Origin: Catellatospora sp. TT07R-123
GTDB lineage: Bacteria > Actinomycetota > Actinomycetes > Mycobacteriales > Micromonosporaceae
DNA: 64,000 nucleotides
Reading direction: 5' to 3'
NCBI RefSeq assembly: GCF_018327705.1
Contig: NZ_BNEM01000002.1
Coordinates: forward strand, 1,736,001-1,800,000
A program made the translations under genes and the position numbers. How positions within the stretch are numbered: position 1 is the first letter of the stretch; each line of letters opens with the position of its first letter. Below the pieces are notes generated by a model that saw nothing but the letters and a program-made list of their open reading frames with translations, was not told where the DNA came from and did no database searches. This document shows, piece by piece, positions 8,440 to 16,290 of the stretch.

Positions 8440-9048
8440 TCAGCGCGGCGGGCCGGGGTGCAGCAGGCCGTCGACCAGGTCACGTAGCGGCGCCACGAGT
8501 TCCTGCTCGGTGGCGGCGGTGAGCGGTTGCAGGCCGGAGACGCGCAGCAGCGTGACGCCGATGGCGGCCGACAGCACGAGCTGGGCGCGGAGCATGAGCT
8601 GGCCGTCGTCGGGGGCGTCGGGCTGCCAGCCTGCCGTGGCGGCCAGCCGCTCGGCGAAGCGGCGCAGCACGCCGAGGCGCATCGCCTCGGTGCGCTCGTC
8701 ACCCGAGGAGCGCAGCAGCAGGAGCAGGACCTGGTTGGGGCCGCCCTCGGGGGTGGTGCCCGCGGCCTGCGCGGCGATCGCGGTGGGGATGTCGGTGCGC
8801 GGCACGTCGCCCGCGGCGCGGGAAAGCTCGTCGACGGCGTAGCCGAGGCAGGCCTCGAACAGGCCCTCCTTGGAGTCGAAGTAGCGGTTGATCAGGGCGA
8901 CGTTGACGCCCGCCTCGTCGGCGATGTCGCGCACGGTGGTGGCCGCGTACCCGTCGCGCGCGAAGCGGCCGCGTGCCACCTCCAGCAGCAGCTGGCGGGT
9001 CTTGGCCGCGTCGCGGCGCCGCTGGCCGGTGTCGGTGCTCACTGTCAT
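8440..9048 (-). CDS. TetR family transcriptional regulator
   Basis: A 202-residue repressor. The N-terminal helix-turn-helix lies at about residues 17-62 (TRQLLLEVARGRFARDGYAA, TTVRDIADEAGVNVALINRY, then FDSKEGLFEAC). The C-terminal ligand domain is alpha-helical and family-variable. The ATG at 9048 follows GAGGAGGCGG. The start overlaps by four bases (ATGA) with the stop of the upstream TnpB-related gene. A TetR gene pointing away from a drug exporter (11180) normally represses it; here the TnpB-like gene separates the two. A near-perfect palindrome before the exporter (11148-11167) is the obvious candidate operator. Confidence 0.92.
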   Translation of the reverse strand: MTVSTDTGQRRRDAAKTRQLLLEVARGRFARDGYAATTVRDIADEAGVNVALINRYFDSKEGLFEACLGYAVDELSRAAGDVPRTDIPTAIAAQAAGTTPEGGPNQVLLLLLRSSGDERTEAMRLGVLRRFAERLAATAGWQPDAPDDGQLMLRAQLVLSAAIGVTLLRVSGLQPLTAATEQELVAPLRDLVDGLLHPGPPR

Positions 9049-10919
9049 CCGCCTCCTCGCGACCAGCGTCTCTGATTTCCTGAGTTTGTCCGAGTGATTC
9101 GGATGTTCCGGGTGGGGCGTGGCCGTGTCGTGCCTGGTCCGAAGTCTGCGGGTAGGCAGATGGCGGGGGTGGCATGGACGTGGTGGAAGCCGGTCCGGTG
9201 GTGCCGGGGGTTCAGGAGATCGTGTGCAGGGCCTGACGGCGTCACCAGTTGGTGGTGTCGCTTCTTGGGTTCCTGCCCCGCCGGACGCTGGCCACCTTCC
9301 GATGGGGCGGGGACCGTGCGCCGGTCGGGCACACGGCGGGCAAGTTTGGACCCCGACGGCTGCTTCGGGGTGGGCCGGTTCTTCGGTCCGCGGGTGCTGG
9401 TCTGCCGAGCCGGGCGGGTGGCGGCGGCGTGGTCGCGGTCGGTCGACAGCCCGCACCCGAGGCAGACCGCCCACTTCCAGCCCCGTTCGCCCGGCCGGTC
9501 CGGGGCGGGCACGTGCCTCAGTTCGGTGTGTCCGTGGCCGCAGCGGGGGCAGTACCGGCTGGTCCCGCGGGCGGGGACCGTGACGACCGCAAGACCGGCT
9601 TTGGCGGCCAGGTGCACGATCGCGTCCTGAACGATCCCGCGTACCTGCCCGGACAGCCGGGCATTGCCCCTACAAGTACCACGGGCCTGCAGCGTGGACA
9701 GGTCCTCGACGTAGACGACGGTGGCGTGCAGGGCCACGGCCTGGTCCACGGCCCACCGCGCCGCCGACCAGGCCAGGGCCTTGTTCAGGTTACGGATGCG
9801 CGCGCACACCCGTTCATGCTCGGCGCGGGCGCGTTCGGCAAGCGCGGACAGCCGCCCGGTACGCGGATCGGCCGGAGCCAGCCCGGCTGCCAGGACGGTG
9901 TGGTGGTCGCGTTTGGCCGCCAGATGCTCGCGCTGGCCGCGCAGGCGGTGGAGTTTTGCCGATACGGCCGTGGCGTCGTAACGAAGCATCCGCCCGTCGG
10001 TGACGGTCCGGCCCTGCACGGTCAGCCGCCCGAGGGCGGCGGTCAGCAGTGTGTTGACACCCCAGTCCACCCCCAGGGCAAGCGTGTGCCCGGACGTGGC
10101 CGCGCGCACGACCGGGATCCGGTACGGCAGATCGACCCGGACCCGATGCCCGACCACCCGCAACGTCGGCACACAGATCGCAGCGTCGACGGGCACGGTC
10201 GGCGGCAGAGCCACCGTCATCACATGCCACGCCCAGTCGGCGCGTGAGGCAGGTTGTTCGACCAGCGGCAGCTGCACCCGCACCACCACCCGCCGGTCCC
10301 CGTCGCGAGCCAGGGTCACCAGCTGCCGGTCGGTGGCGGCCAGCAACACCTGCCGGGCCGCCGGCGGGGCCGCCTCCAGGTCCGGCAGGTCGCCGGGCAG
10401 CAGGCCGCCGTGACGGTCCAGGTGGGCGTCGACCTGCCGCGTCCGGTTGCGGATCACCGCTGTCGACACCCCGGCCGGTAGCAGGTCACGCAACGCCCGC
10501 CAGTCACCGTCGGCACGTCTGCCGCCAGGCGGCCATGTCGCGATGATCGCCTGAACGATCCGGCGGCGGTGCACGGCCAGACGCAACGCGCGGGCGGCCC
10601 CCTCCTCGGCACACCGACATACTCGGTCACTGACGTACACACCCTGCGGCGGGTGGGCGGTCCAGCCGAGGCGTCGCAGCGCCGTCCAGCCCTTGGCCGG
10701 CAGCGGCCGCCCGTCGGGACCGACACCGGCAGCGAGGGTGTCCAGGTCGGGGCCGGTCCAGTGCTCGGCCACGACTCGGGCGGCCATACCGGCGACCAGC
10801 CCGGTCAGCCAACCCACCCGCACCGCCAGCACACGCTCACCCACACGCTGCCCGCCGGACTCCACCACCGCCGACAGGGCGGCACACGACGCCGTCGCGG
10901 TGAGTTCACCCACCGACAT
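9045..10919 (-). CDS. TnpB-related RuvC-like RNA-guided-type nuclease (lone, extended)
   Basis: A 624-residue relative of IS200/IS605 TnpB, the ancestor group of Cas12. All catalytic landmarks are present: RuvC-I Asp285 in LALGVDWGVN, RuvC-II Glu405 in VVYVEDLSTL, a four-Cys zinc ribbon (CPRC at 457-460, CLGC at 486-489) and RuvC-III Asp in STDRDHAAA (494-496). It is longer than the ~400 residues usual for TnpB: there is an extra N-terminal ~280-residue region before RuvC-I and a basic Pro/Arg/His-rich tail of ~115 residues. No tnpA or terminal repeat is seen. The ATG at 10919 has AGGAGG ten bases upstream, preferred over the ATG at 10940. The stop overlaps the TetR start. Intact catalysis argues against a nuclease-dead TldR-type repressor. 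Confidence 0.85.
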   Translation of the reverse strand: MSVGELTATASCAALSAVVESGGQRVGERVLAVRVGWLTGLVAGMAARVVAEHWTGPDLDTLAAGVGPDGRPLPAKGWTALRRLGWTAHPPQGVYVSDRVCRCAEEGAARALRLAVHRRRIVQAIIATWPPGGRRADGDWRALRDLLPAGVSTAVIRNRTRQVDAHLDRHGGLLPGDLPDLEAAPPAARQVLLAATDRQLVTLARDGDRRVVVRVQLPLVEQPASRADWAWHVMTVALPPTVPVDAAICVPTLRVVGHRVRVDLPYRIPVVRAATSGHTLALGVDWGVNTLLTAALGRLTVQGRTVTDGRMLRYDATAVSAKLHRLRGQREHLAAKRDHHTVLAAGLAPADPRTGRLSALAERARAEHERVCARIRNLNKALAWSAARWAVDQAVALHATVVYVEDLSTLQARGTCRGNARLSGQVRGIVQDAIVHLAAKAGLAVVTVPARGTSRYCPRCGHGHTELRHVPAPDRPGERGWKWAVCLGCGLSTDRDHAAATRPARQTSTRGPKNRPTPKQPSGSKLARRVPDRRTVPAPSEGGQRPAGQEPKKRHHQLVTPSGPAHDLLNPRHHRTGFHHVHATPAICLPADFGPGTTRPRPTRNIRITRTNSGNQRRWSRGGG

Positions 10920-11115
10920 CGACCGTGCACCTCCTGCCAAATGATGACCACATAGGACGTCGGCAGCCTAGCCAGCCCCTCCGACAAGAACCAGTGGCGC
11001 CATTGCGTGGCCAGCACACGACACAAAACCCGAATACCTCGAAGATCGAGATCGCTTAGCAACAACCGACAGCAGTTCGAACCTTAACCGGCGCGCCATG
11101 TGATGTAAACGACCG

Positions 11116-11145
11116 TTGACTTAGTTGGAGCAGCGGCGATAGCGT
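11116..11145 (+). promoter_or_regulatory. Predicted promoter of the MFS exporter
   Basis: TTGACT (11116-11121) and TAGCGT (11140-11145) are separated by 18 bases and fit a housekeeping-sigma promoter. Transcription would begin about 11152, inside the palindrome at 11148-11167. Confidence 0.5.
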
Positions 11146-11147
11146 CC

Positions 11148-11167
11148 AAGTAATCAATTGTTTACTT
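11148..11167. promoter_or_regulatory. 20-bp near-perfect palindromic operator before the MFS exporter
   Basis: The sequence is symmetric in 18 of 20 positions: arms AAGTAA / TTACTT around a CAATTG core. It lies directly after the predicted -10 element and 13 bases before the exporter start, where a bound repressor would block transcription. The nearest candidate repressor is the TetR protein at 8440-9048. Confidence 0.55.
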
Positions 11168-11179
11168 CGGCGGGAATCA

Positions 11180-12742
11180 ATGGAACACGTAGTCAAGACG
11201 GTGGGCGCGCCCACCGGCGCGAACACCGCGCCGGCCGCGCCGGCCACCCCCGCGCCCGCGGTCCGCAGCGGACGCCACGCCAACAGCACCCTGGTGGTGC
11301 TGTTCCTGTCGCTCGGCGGCCTCGCCTTCGCGGTGCTCCAGTCACTGGTCGCCCCGGCCCTGCCGACCATCGCGCGGGACCTGCACACGACCACCGGCGA
11401 CATCAGCTGGATCATCACGGCCTACCTGCTGTCGGCGTCGGTGCTGACGCCGATCCTCGGCCGCCTCGGCGACATGGTCGGCAAGCGCAAGATGATGCTG
11501 GTCGTGCTGGTCCTGCTCGCGGCGGGCACGCTACTGGCCGCGCTGTCCACCACGCTGCCGGTGCTGATCGCGGCGCGGGCGCTCCAGGGCGCGGCGGGCG
11601 CGATCATGCCGCTGTCCATCGGCATCGTCCGCGACGAGCTGCCCCGGGAGAAGGTCAGTGTCACCGTCGGCCTGCTGTCGGCCATCTTCGGCGTCGGCGC
11701 CGGCCTGGGCATCGTGCTCGCCGGACCGATCGTGGAGCACCTGTCCTGGGAGTGGCTGTTCTGGTTCCCGCTGATGCTCATCGGCGTCGCGCTGCTGGGC
11801 GTGTTCTTCGGCGTGCCGGAGTCCCCGGTGCGCACCCCGGGCCGCCTCGACGTGCTCGGCGCGGGAATCCTGTCGGTGTCGCTGGTGTCGCTGCTGCTGG
11901 CCATCAGCAAGGGCCGCGAGTGGGGCTGGGACGAGACCAAGACCATCACGCTGCTGGCCGTGGGCGTGGTCGCGCTGATCGCGTTCGTCCTGGTCGAGCT
12001 GCGGGTACGCGAGCCGCTCATCAACATGCGCCTGCTGGCCATCCGGGGCGTATGGGCCACGAACCTGGTCGGCCTGGCGTTCGGCTTCGCGATGTTCGGC
12101 ACGTTCCTGCTCATCCCGACGCTGCTGGAGCTGCCGGCCGCCACCGGCTACGGCTTCGGCAAGACCGTCTCGCAGGCGGGCCTGTTCCTCATGCCCACCA
12201 CCGTGATGATGCTGTTCTTCGGCCCGCTGTCCGGCCTGCTGGACCGCCGCTTCGGCCCCAAGCTGCCGATGTTCCTGGGCGCCGTCCTGGTCACCGCCGC
12301 GTACGCGCTGCCCGGCGCCTTCCACGACGAGCTGTGGCAGCTGGTCACCTCCGGCGTGCTCACCGGCGCCGGCATGGGCCTGGCCTTCGCGGCCATGTCC
12401 AACGCCATCATCGAGTCGGTGCCCGCCACGCACACCGGTGAGGCGACCAGCGTCAACAGCATCGTGCGCACCATCGGCGGCAGCATCGGCACCGCCGTGG
12501 TCGCCGCGGTGATCACCGGCCACAGCACGCCGCAGGGCCTGCCCATGGAGGAGGCGTTCACGTCCGGGTTCTGGGTGTGCGCGGGGGTGGCCGCGCTGGC
12601 GGTCGTGGCGGCGCTGATCGTGCCGTCGGCCCGGCGCCGTCGCTCGGAGGCCGTCGCGTCGGGCGTCGGCGACCTGCCGGTCGAGCCGGTCGAGCTGATC
12701 CCCCACTCCCACCGCCAGGCCGACCACGCCCCGGTCAGCTGA
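11180..12742 (+). CDS. MFS drug exporter, DHA2 (14-TM, EmrB/QacA) family
   Basis: A 520-residue proton-coupled exporter with about 14 hydrophobic helices. Motif A is visible in the loop after helix 2 (GRLGDMVGKRKMML), and the DHA2-type motif C region follows (GVGAGLGIVLAGPIVEHLSW). The N-terminus is a ~35-residue Ala/Pro-rich cytoplasmic stretch and the C-terminus is a short charged tail. The family exports hydrophobic cations, dyes and antibiotics; the substrate here is unknown. It is transcribed divergently from the TnpB-TetR-GNAT string and has its own promoter and operator-like palindrome. A hairpin terminator follows at 12755-12793. Confidence 0.93.
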   Translation: MEHVVKTVGAPTGANTAPAAPATPAPAVRSGRHANSTLVVLFLSLGGLAFAVLQSLVAPALPTIARDLHTTTGDISWIITAYLLSASVLTPILGRLGDMVGKRKMMLVVLVLLAAGTLLAALSTTLPVLIAARALQGAAGAIMPLSIGIVRDELPREKVSVTVGLLSAIFGVGAGLGIVLAGPIVEHLSWEWLFWFPLMLIGVALLGVFFGVPESPVRTPGRLDVLGAGILSVSLVSLLLAISKGREWGWDETKTITLLAVGVVALIAFVLVELRVREPLINMRLLAIRGVWATNLVGLAFGFAMFGTFLLIPTLLELPAATGYGFGKTVSQAGLFLMPTTVMMLFFGPLSGLLDRRFGPKLPMFLGAVLVTAAYALPGAFHDELWQLVTSGVLTGAGMGLAFAAMSNAIIESVPATHTGEATSVNSIVRTIGGSIGTAVVAAVITGHSTPQGLPMEEAFTSGFWVCAGVAALAVVAALIVPSARRRRSEAVASGVGDLPVEPVELIPHSHRQADHAPVS

Positions 12743-12754
12743 CGGTCGGATACC

Positions 12755-12793
12755 GGAAGGGCCGTGGTCCCCACGCGGGGCCGCGGCCCTTCC
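12755..12793 (+). terminator. Hairpin terminator after the MFS gene
   Basis: The ten-base arms GGAAGGGCCG (12755-12764) and CGGCCCTTCC (12784-12793) are exact complements. They lie 12 bases after the exporter stop; no long U-run follows, as is usual in high-GC actinomycetes. Confidence 0.7.
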
Positions 12794-12845
12794 GTCACGC
12801 CGTCAGAAGGCGTCGCGCATACGCTGGCCGGGGAGGGACACGCAC

Positions 12846-13490
12846 ATGCATCCTGCGGCGGCGCGGCTGCGCCACGTGTACTGGCTGGGCGGCGGCAGCG
12901 GCGCGGGCAAGTCGACGATCTCCCGGCGCCTGGCCGACCGCTACGGGATGCGCTGTTACGCCACCGACGACGTCATGGCCGACCACGCCGCCCGCCTGTC
13001 CCCCGCCGACGCCCCGCACCTGAGCGCGTTCGCCGCCATGGACATGGACGAGCGCTGGGTGCACCGCAGCCCCCGCCAGATGCTGGACACGTTCCACTGG
13101 TACCACGGCGAGGGCTTCGACCAGATCGTCGCAGACCTGCTGCGCCTGCCCACCGACCGGCCGGTCCTGGCCGAAGGCTTCCGGCTGCTACCCGACCTGG
13201 TCGCGCCGCTGCTGGCCGACCGCGCGCACGCGGTGTGGCTGCTGCCGACGACCCGGTTCCGCCGAGCCGTGTTCGCGTCCCGGGGCGGCACCGGCTGGGG
13301 GTTCATCGCCCGGACCGGCGACCCCGGACGAGCGCTGCGGAACCTGGTCGACCGCGACGGGATGTTCACCGAGCGGCTCGCGGCGCAGGTGCGCCCGCTC
13401 GGCCTGACGGCGTTCGCGGTGGACACGCCGACGGCCGAGGACGACCTGCTGGAACGGGTCGCGACGGCGTACGGGTTAACCGGCCGCTAG
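12846..13490 (+). CDS. P-loop kinase-like protein (AAA/nucleotide-kinase fold)
   Basis: A 214-residue single-domain P-loop protein. Walker A is GGGSGAGKST near the N-terminus (residues ~16-25), followed by ISRRLADRYG and the CYATDDVMADH strand with adjacent Asp residues, as in small-molecule and nucleoside kinases. LAEGFRLLPDLV is the probable Walker B-region strand. It looks like a shikimate/adenylylsulfate/chloramphenicol-kinase-type fold, but the substrate cannot be assigned. Its stop overlaps by 15 bases with the convergent gene at 13476-13787. Confidence 0.82.
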   Translation: MHPAAARLRHVYWLGGGSGAGKSTISRRLADRYGMRCYATDDVMADHAARLSPADAPHLSAFAAMDMDERWVHRSPRQMLDTFHWYHGEGFDQIVADLLRLPTDRPVLAEGFRLLPDLVAPLLADRAHAVWLLPTTRFRRAVFASRGGTGWGFIARTGDPGRALRNLVDRDGMFTERLAAQVRPLGLTAFAVDTPTAEDDLLERVATAYGLTGR

Positions 13491-13787
13491 CACCTTCAGC
13501 CTGCCGTGGGAGCCGTGGAAGTGCGGTGCCCGGTACGACAGGCTCGTGCGCGCGGCGAACTCGACGGTGACCTCCGCCTCGGCGAGCCCGAACTCCTGGC
13601 CCGAGGTCGGCACCACCCGTACCGCGACCTGGTGCGGTCCGGCGCCGACGGCCACCGTGTGGGTGCCCCAGGTGCGGACGAGCTGATCCACGCCGTCGAC
13701 GAGCAGGCGCGGCGAGCTGGTCCGGTAGAGCCGGGTGAACGCCGGATACGCGAACGTCACCTGCAACGAGCCCTGGCCGATCGACAC
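13476..13787 (-). CDS. Small beta-rich hypothetical protein
   Basis: A 103-residue protein with no signal peptide and no family I can name. The pattern RLLVDGVDQLVRTWGTHTVA followed by VGAGPHQVAVRVVP resembles the beta-hairpin seen in PEGA- or DUF2846-type modules (a strand, DG turn, then G-x-H-x-V-x-V). The start is GTG at 13787 with a GGGAGGGGG ribosome site. It converges with, and overlaps the end of, the P-loop gene. Codon bias supports coding. Confidence 0.65.
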   Translation of the reverse strand: MSIGQGSLQVTFAYPAFTRLYRTSSPRLLVDGVDQLVRTWGTHTVAVGAGPHQVAVRVVPTSGQEFGLAEAEVTVEFAARTSLSYRAPHFHGSHGRLKVLAAG

Positions 13788-13872
13788 GAGCCCACCCCCT
13801 CCCGCTCATCATCGCCGCTCCCACCGGCACGAAGTGCCGTTTCAGTCGACCGCGCGCCACCCGTTCACCGAG

Positions 13873-13916
13873 GAAGAGCACCTTCTCATCGCGATACGAG
13901 GTGGAAGGTGCCCTTC
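13873..13916. repeat. Hairpin upstream of the Ser/Thr kinase
   Basis: Arms GAAGAGCACCTTC (13873-13885) and GAAGGTGCCCTTC (13904-13916) pair with one mismatch around an 18-base loop. It lies in the divergent gap between 13787 and 14001, so it is either a regulatory structure or a dispersed palindrome; its role is unclear. Confidence 0.55.
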
Positions 13917-14000
13917 TCGACGTCACCAGCCGTCCACAGTCGACGATCCGATAGCGCGCCGGTTTGACTGGCCGCCGATCGATGGCCAATGCTTGCGCGC

Positions 14001-15329
14001 ATGCTTGACCCGGGGATGACGCTCGGCGGCCGCTACGAGCTGGCGGCACTGATCGCCCGTGGCGGGATGGGCGAGGTCTGGGCCGCCGACGACACCGTCC
14101 TGGGCCGCCGGGTGGCGGTGAAGGTGCTGCTGCCCAACCTCGCCGCCGATCCCGGGTTCTCCGCCCGGTTCCGGGCCGAGGCGCGCGCCATGGCGGCGCT
14201 GAGCCACCCGGGCATCGTCGAGATCTACGACTACGGCCAGGCTGACGGCATCGCGTACCTGGTGATGCAGTTCGTCGAGGGCGAGTCGCTGTCGGCGCTG
14301 GTGCGCCGGGGCGGCGCGCTGGAGCGGGGATACGCGCTGCGCCTGATGGCGCAGGCCGCGCGGGCCATCCACGCCGCCCACCGGCAGGGCATCGTGCACC
14401 GCGACGTCAAGCCCGCCAACCTGCTGCTGCGCGCCGACGGACGGCTCGCGCTGACCGATTTCGGGATCGCCCGGATCGTCGCGGGCGACCGGCTCACCGC
14501 GACGGACGAGATCCAGGGCACCGCGTCCTACCTGGCCCCGGAGCAGGTGACCGGCGAGGACGTCGGACCGGCCACCGACGTGTACGCCCTGGGCGTGGTC
14601 GCCTACGAACTGCTGACCGGCAAACGGCCCTTCACCGGCGACAGCCCGCTGTCCGTGGCCCTCCAGCACGTGCACGACGATCCCCCGCCGCTGCCGCCGG
14701 GCATCCCGGCGCTCGCGCGGACGCTGGTGGAAAGGGCGCTGGCCAAGGAACCCGCCGACCGCTGGCCGACCGCCGCCGCCTTCGCCGACGCGGCCGAGTC
14801 CGCCGCCGCGACCGCGCCCGACCCCGCCCCGACCCGGCTGCGCCGTGACGTGCTGGTCGGTGCGGGTGTGGCGCTGATCCTGGTGGCGGCCCTCGCCTTC
14901 GTGCTGTCCCCCGGCTCCTCCGACGATGCGCAGGGGCAGGTGCCGTCCGCGCCCCCGTCCGCGGCCGTGACCCTGGCCGCGGCGACGGCGGCCCCGAAGA
15001 CCGGTCCGACGCCCACCGTCACCAGGCGAGCGCCCGGCCGGAGCCCGGGGCCGTCCGGCGGGACGGGCGATCCGGCCGGCGGCAGCCCGTCCGCGCTGCC
15101 GAGCCCCAGTCCCACTGCCCGCGCCGTGCCGAACATGTACAGCTGGACCGAGAGCGAGGCCCGGTCGGAGCTGGACCGGCTCGGGTTCGTGGCCCAGGTC
15201 GACTACGAGGCGACGCTGGCCAGCTGCGGCGTCATCCGGCAGAGCCCGACGGGCGGCACGGTCCTCGACGTCGGCTCGACCGTCGACGTGGTGGTCGGCA
15301 AACCGCTGGGCACCTGCAAGCAGACCTGA
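14001..15329 (+). CDS. Serine/threonine protein kinase with one PASTA domain (PknB-like)
   Basis: A 442-residue transmembrane Hanks-type kinase. The kinase domain occupies residues ~10-270: glycine loop IARGGMGEVW, catalytic Lys41 in VAVKVL, HRDVKPAN with catalytic Asp135, DFG at 153-155, and LAPEQVTG for the P+1 region. A single membrane helix follows (VGAGVALILVAALAFVL, ~286-303). Outside the membrane there is a Pro/Ser/Thr-rich linker and one PASTA repeat (VPNMYSWTESEARSELDRLG to the end), a module known to bind peptidoglycan or beta-lactams. PknB of mycobacteria has four PASTA repeats, so this is a reduced version. ATGs at 13989, 14001 and 14016 are all possible; none has a strong ribosome site. 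Confidence 0.9.
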   Translation: MLDPGMTLGGRYELAALIARGGMGEVWAADDTVLGRRVAVKVLLPNLAADPGFSARFRAEARAMAALSHPGIVEIYDYGQADGIAYLVMQFVEGESLSALVRRGGALERGYALRLMAQAARAIHAAHRQGIVHRDVKPANLLLRADGRLALTDFGIARIVAGDRLTATDEIQGTASYLAPEQVTGEDVGPATDVYALGVVAYELLTGKRPFTGDSPLSVALQHVHDDPPPLPPGIPALARTLVERALAKEPADRWPTAAAFADAAESAAATAPDPAPTRLRRDVLVGAGVALILVAALAFVLSPGSSDDAQGQVPSAPPSAAVTLAAATAAPKTGPTPTVTRRAPGRSPGPSGGTGDPAGGSPSALPSPSPTARAVPNMYSWTESEARSELDRLGFVAQVDYEATLASCGVIRQSPTGGTVLDVGSTVDVVVGKPLGTCKQT

Positions 15330-15333
15330 CCTG

Positions 15334-16140
15334 TCAGGAGGCGGTCGCGGCGTCCTGGATCATCTTGGCCACGACGTCGGGATGCGACACCATGATCACG
15401 TGCGAGGCGTCGCCGACGACCACGGTCTCCTTGGCACCGGCCCGCTTGGCCATGAAGTCCTGCACCGCCGCCGGGATGTTCTTGTCGGCGGAGCCGTACA
15501 CGAAGTAGGACGGGATCGTCTTCCACGCGGCCGCTTCGGCCTTCTCCGCCAGCGCCGCCTGCGCGATGGGCCGCTGCGTCACGGCCATCTGCGTGGCCTG
15601 CTCGACGGGCACGTCGGCGGCGAACTGCTCGCGGAACTTGTCCTGCTGGATGTACAGGTCGTCGCCGCCGGGCACCGCCACGGGCGGGGCGAGCGCCTGC
15701 CCGAGTGTGCCGCCGGGGAACTTCGCGGACAGGTCGGCCGCGCTCTCGCCGGTGTCGGGCGCGAACGCCGCGACGTACACCAGGGCCTTGACGTTCGGGT
15801 TGCCGTCGGCTGCGGCGCTGATCACCTCGCCGCCGTAGGAGTGGCCGACCAGCACGATCGGACCGTCGATCGACTTGAGCACGGCGGCGACCTGGTCGGC
15901 GTCGCTCTTGACGCCGCGCAGCGGGTTGGCCACCGCCAGGACCGGATAGCCCTGGGCGAGCAGTTGCGACACCACGCCGTTCCAGCTGGAGGAGTCGGCG
16001 AACGCCCCGTGCACCAGCACCACCGTCGGCTTGTCGGCCGCGCGCGCCTGACCGGCCGCGGCGGGCGACGTCAAGGCGCCCAGCACCGCCGCGACGGTGA
16101 GCACTGCGGCCAGGGCGTGCGCACGCCGTACGGATCCCAT
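15334..16140 (-). CDS. Secreted alpha/beta hydrolase
   Basis: A 268-residue exported hydrolase. A signal peptide is visible (basic MGSVRRAH, hydrophobic ALAAVLTVAAVLGALTSPAAA, likely cleavage near residue 30-35). The fold markers are VVLVHGAF (oxyanion region), the nucleophile elbow VLVGHSYGG (Ser101), an Asp in YGSADKNIP and a His in DASHVIMVSHP. It resembles the esterase/haloperoxidase-like group that acts on small esters; the substrate is unknown. The ATG at 16140 has GAAGGGGA upstream; the longer reading from 16173 would bury the signal peptide. It ends four bases from the kinase stop, so the two genes converge. Confidence 0.88.
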   Translation of the reverse strand: MGSVRRAHALAAVLTVAAVLGALTSPAAAGQARAADKPTVVLVHGAFADSSSWNGVVSQLLAQGYPVLAVANPLRGVKSDADQVAAVLKSIDGPIVLVGHSYGGEVISAAADGNPNVKALVYVAAFAPDTGESAADLSAKFPGGTLGQALAPPVAVPGGDDLYIQQDKFREQFAADVPVEQATQMAVTQRPIAQAALAEKAEAAAWKTIPSYFVYGSADKNIPAAVQDFMAKRAGAKETVVVGDASHVIMVSHPDVVAKMIQDAATAS

Positions 16141-16290
16141 GATCGGTTCCCCTTCCCATCGGCTCCCCTGCATGCTCGCAAGGGGCGCCGGTGGGAGGGT
16201 TCCGTTTGGGACAAGTCGGCCGAGGTCAGCGGCTTGCCAATGCGACTCCGGCGGCCAAACGCGCCGATCAGGGGCGCAACCGCCGGGCGG

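Noticed and set aside
9045-10919. Nuclease-dead TldR-type repressor
   Set aside because: All three RuvC acidic residues and the four zinc-ribbon Cys are visible, so loss of nuclease activity is not supported.
11056-11418. A 120-codon minus-strand frame opposite the MFS start
   Set aside because: Antisense to the MFS coding region and its promoter; no ribosome site.
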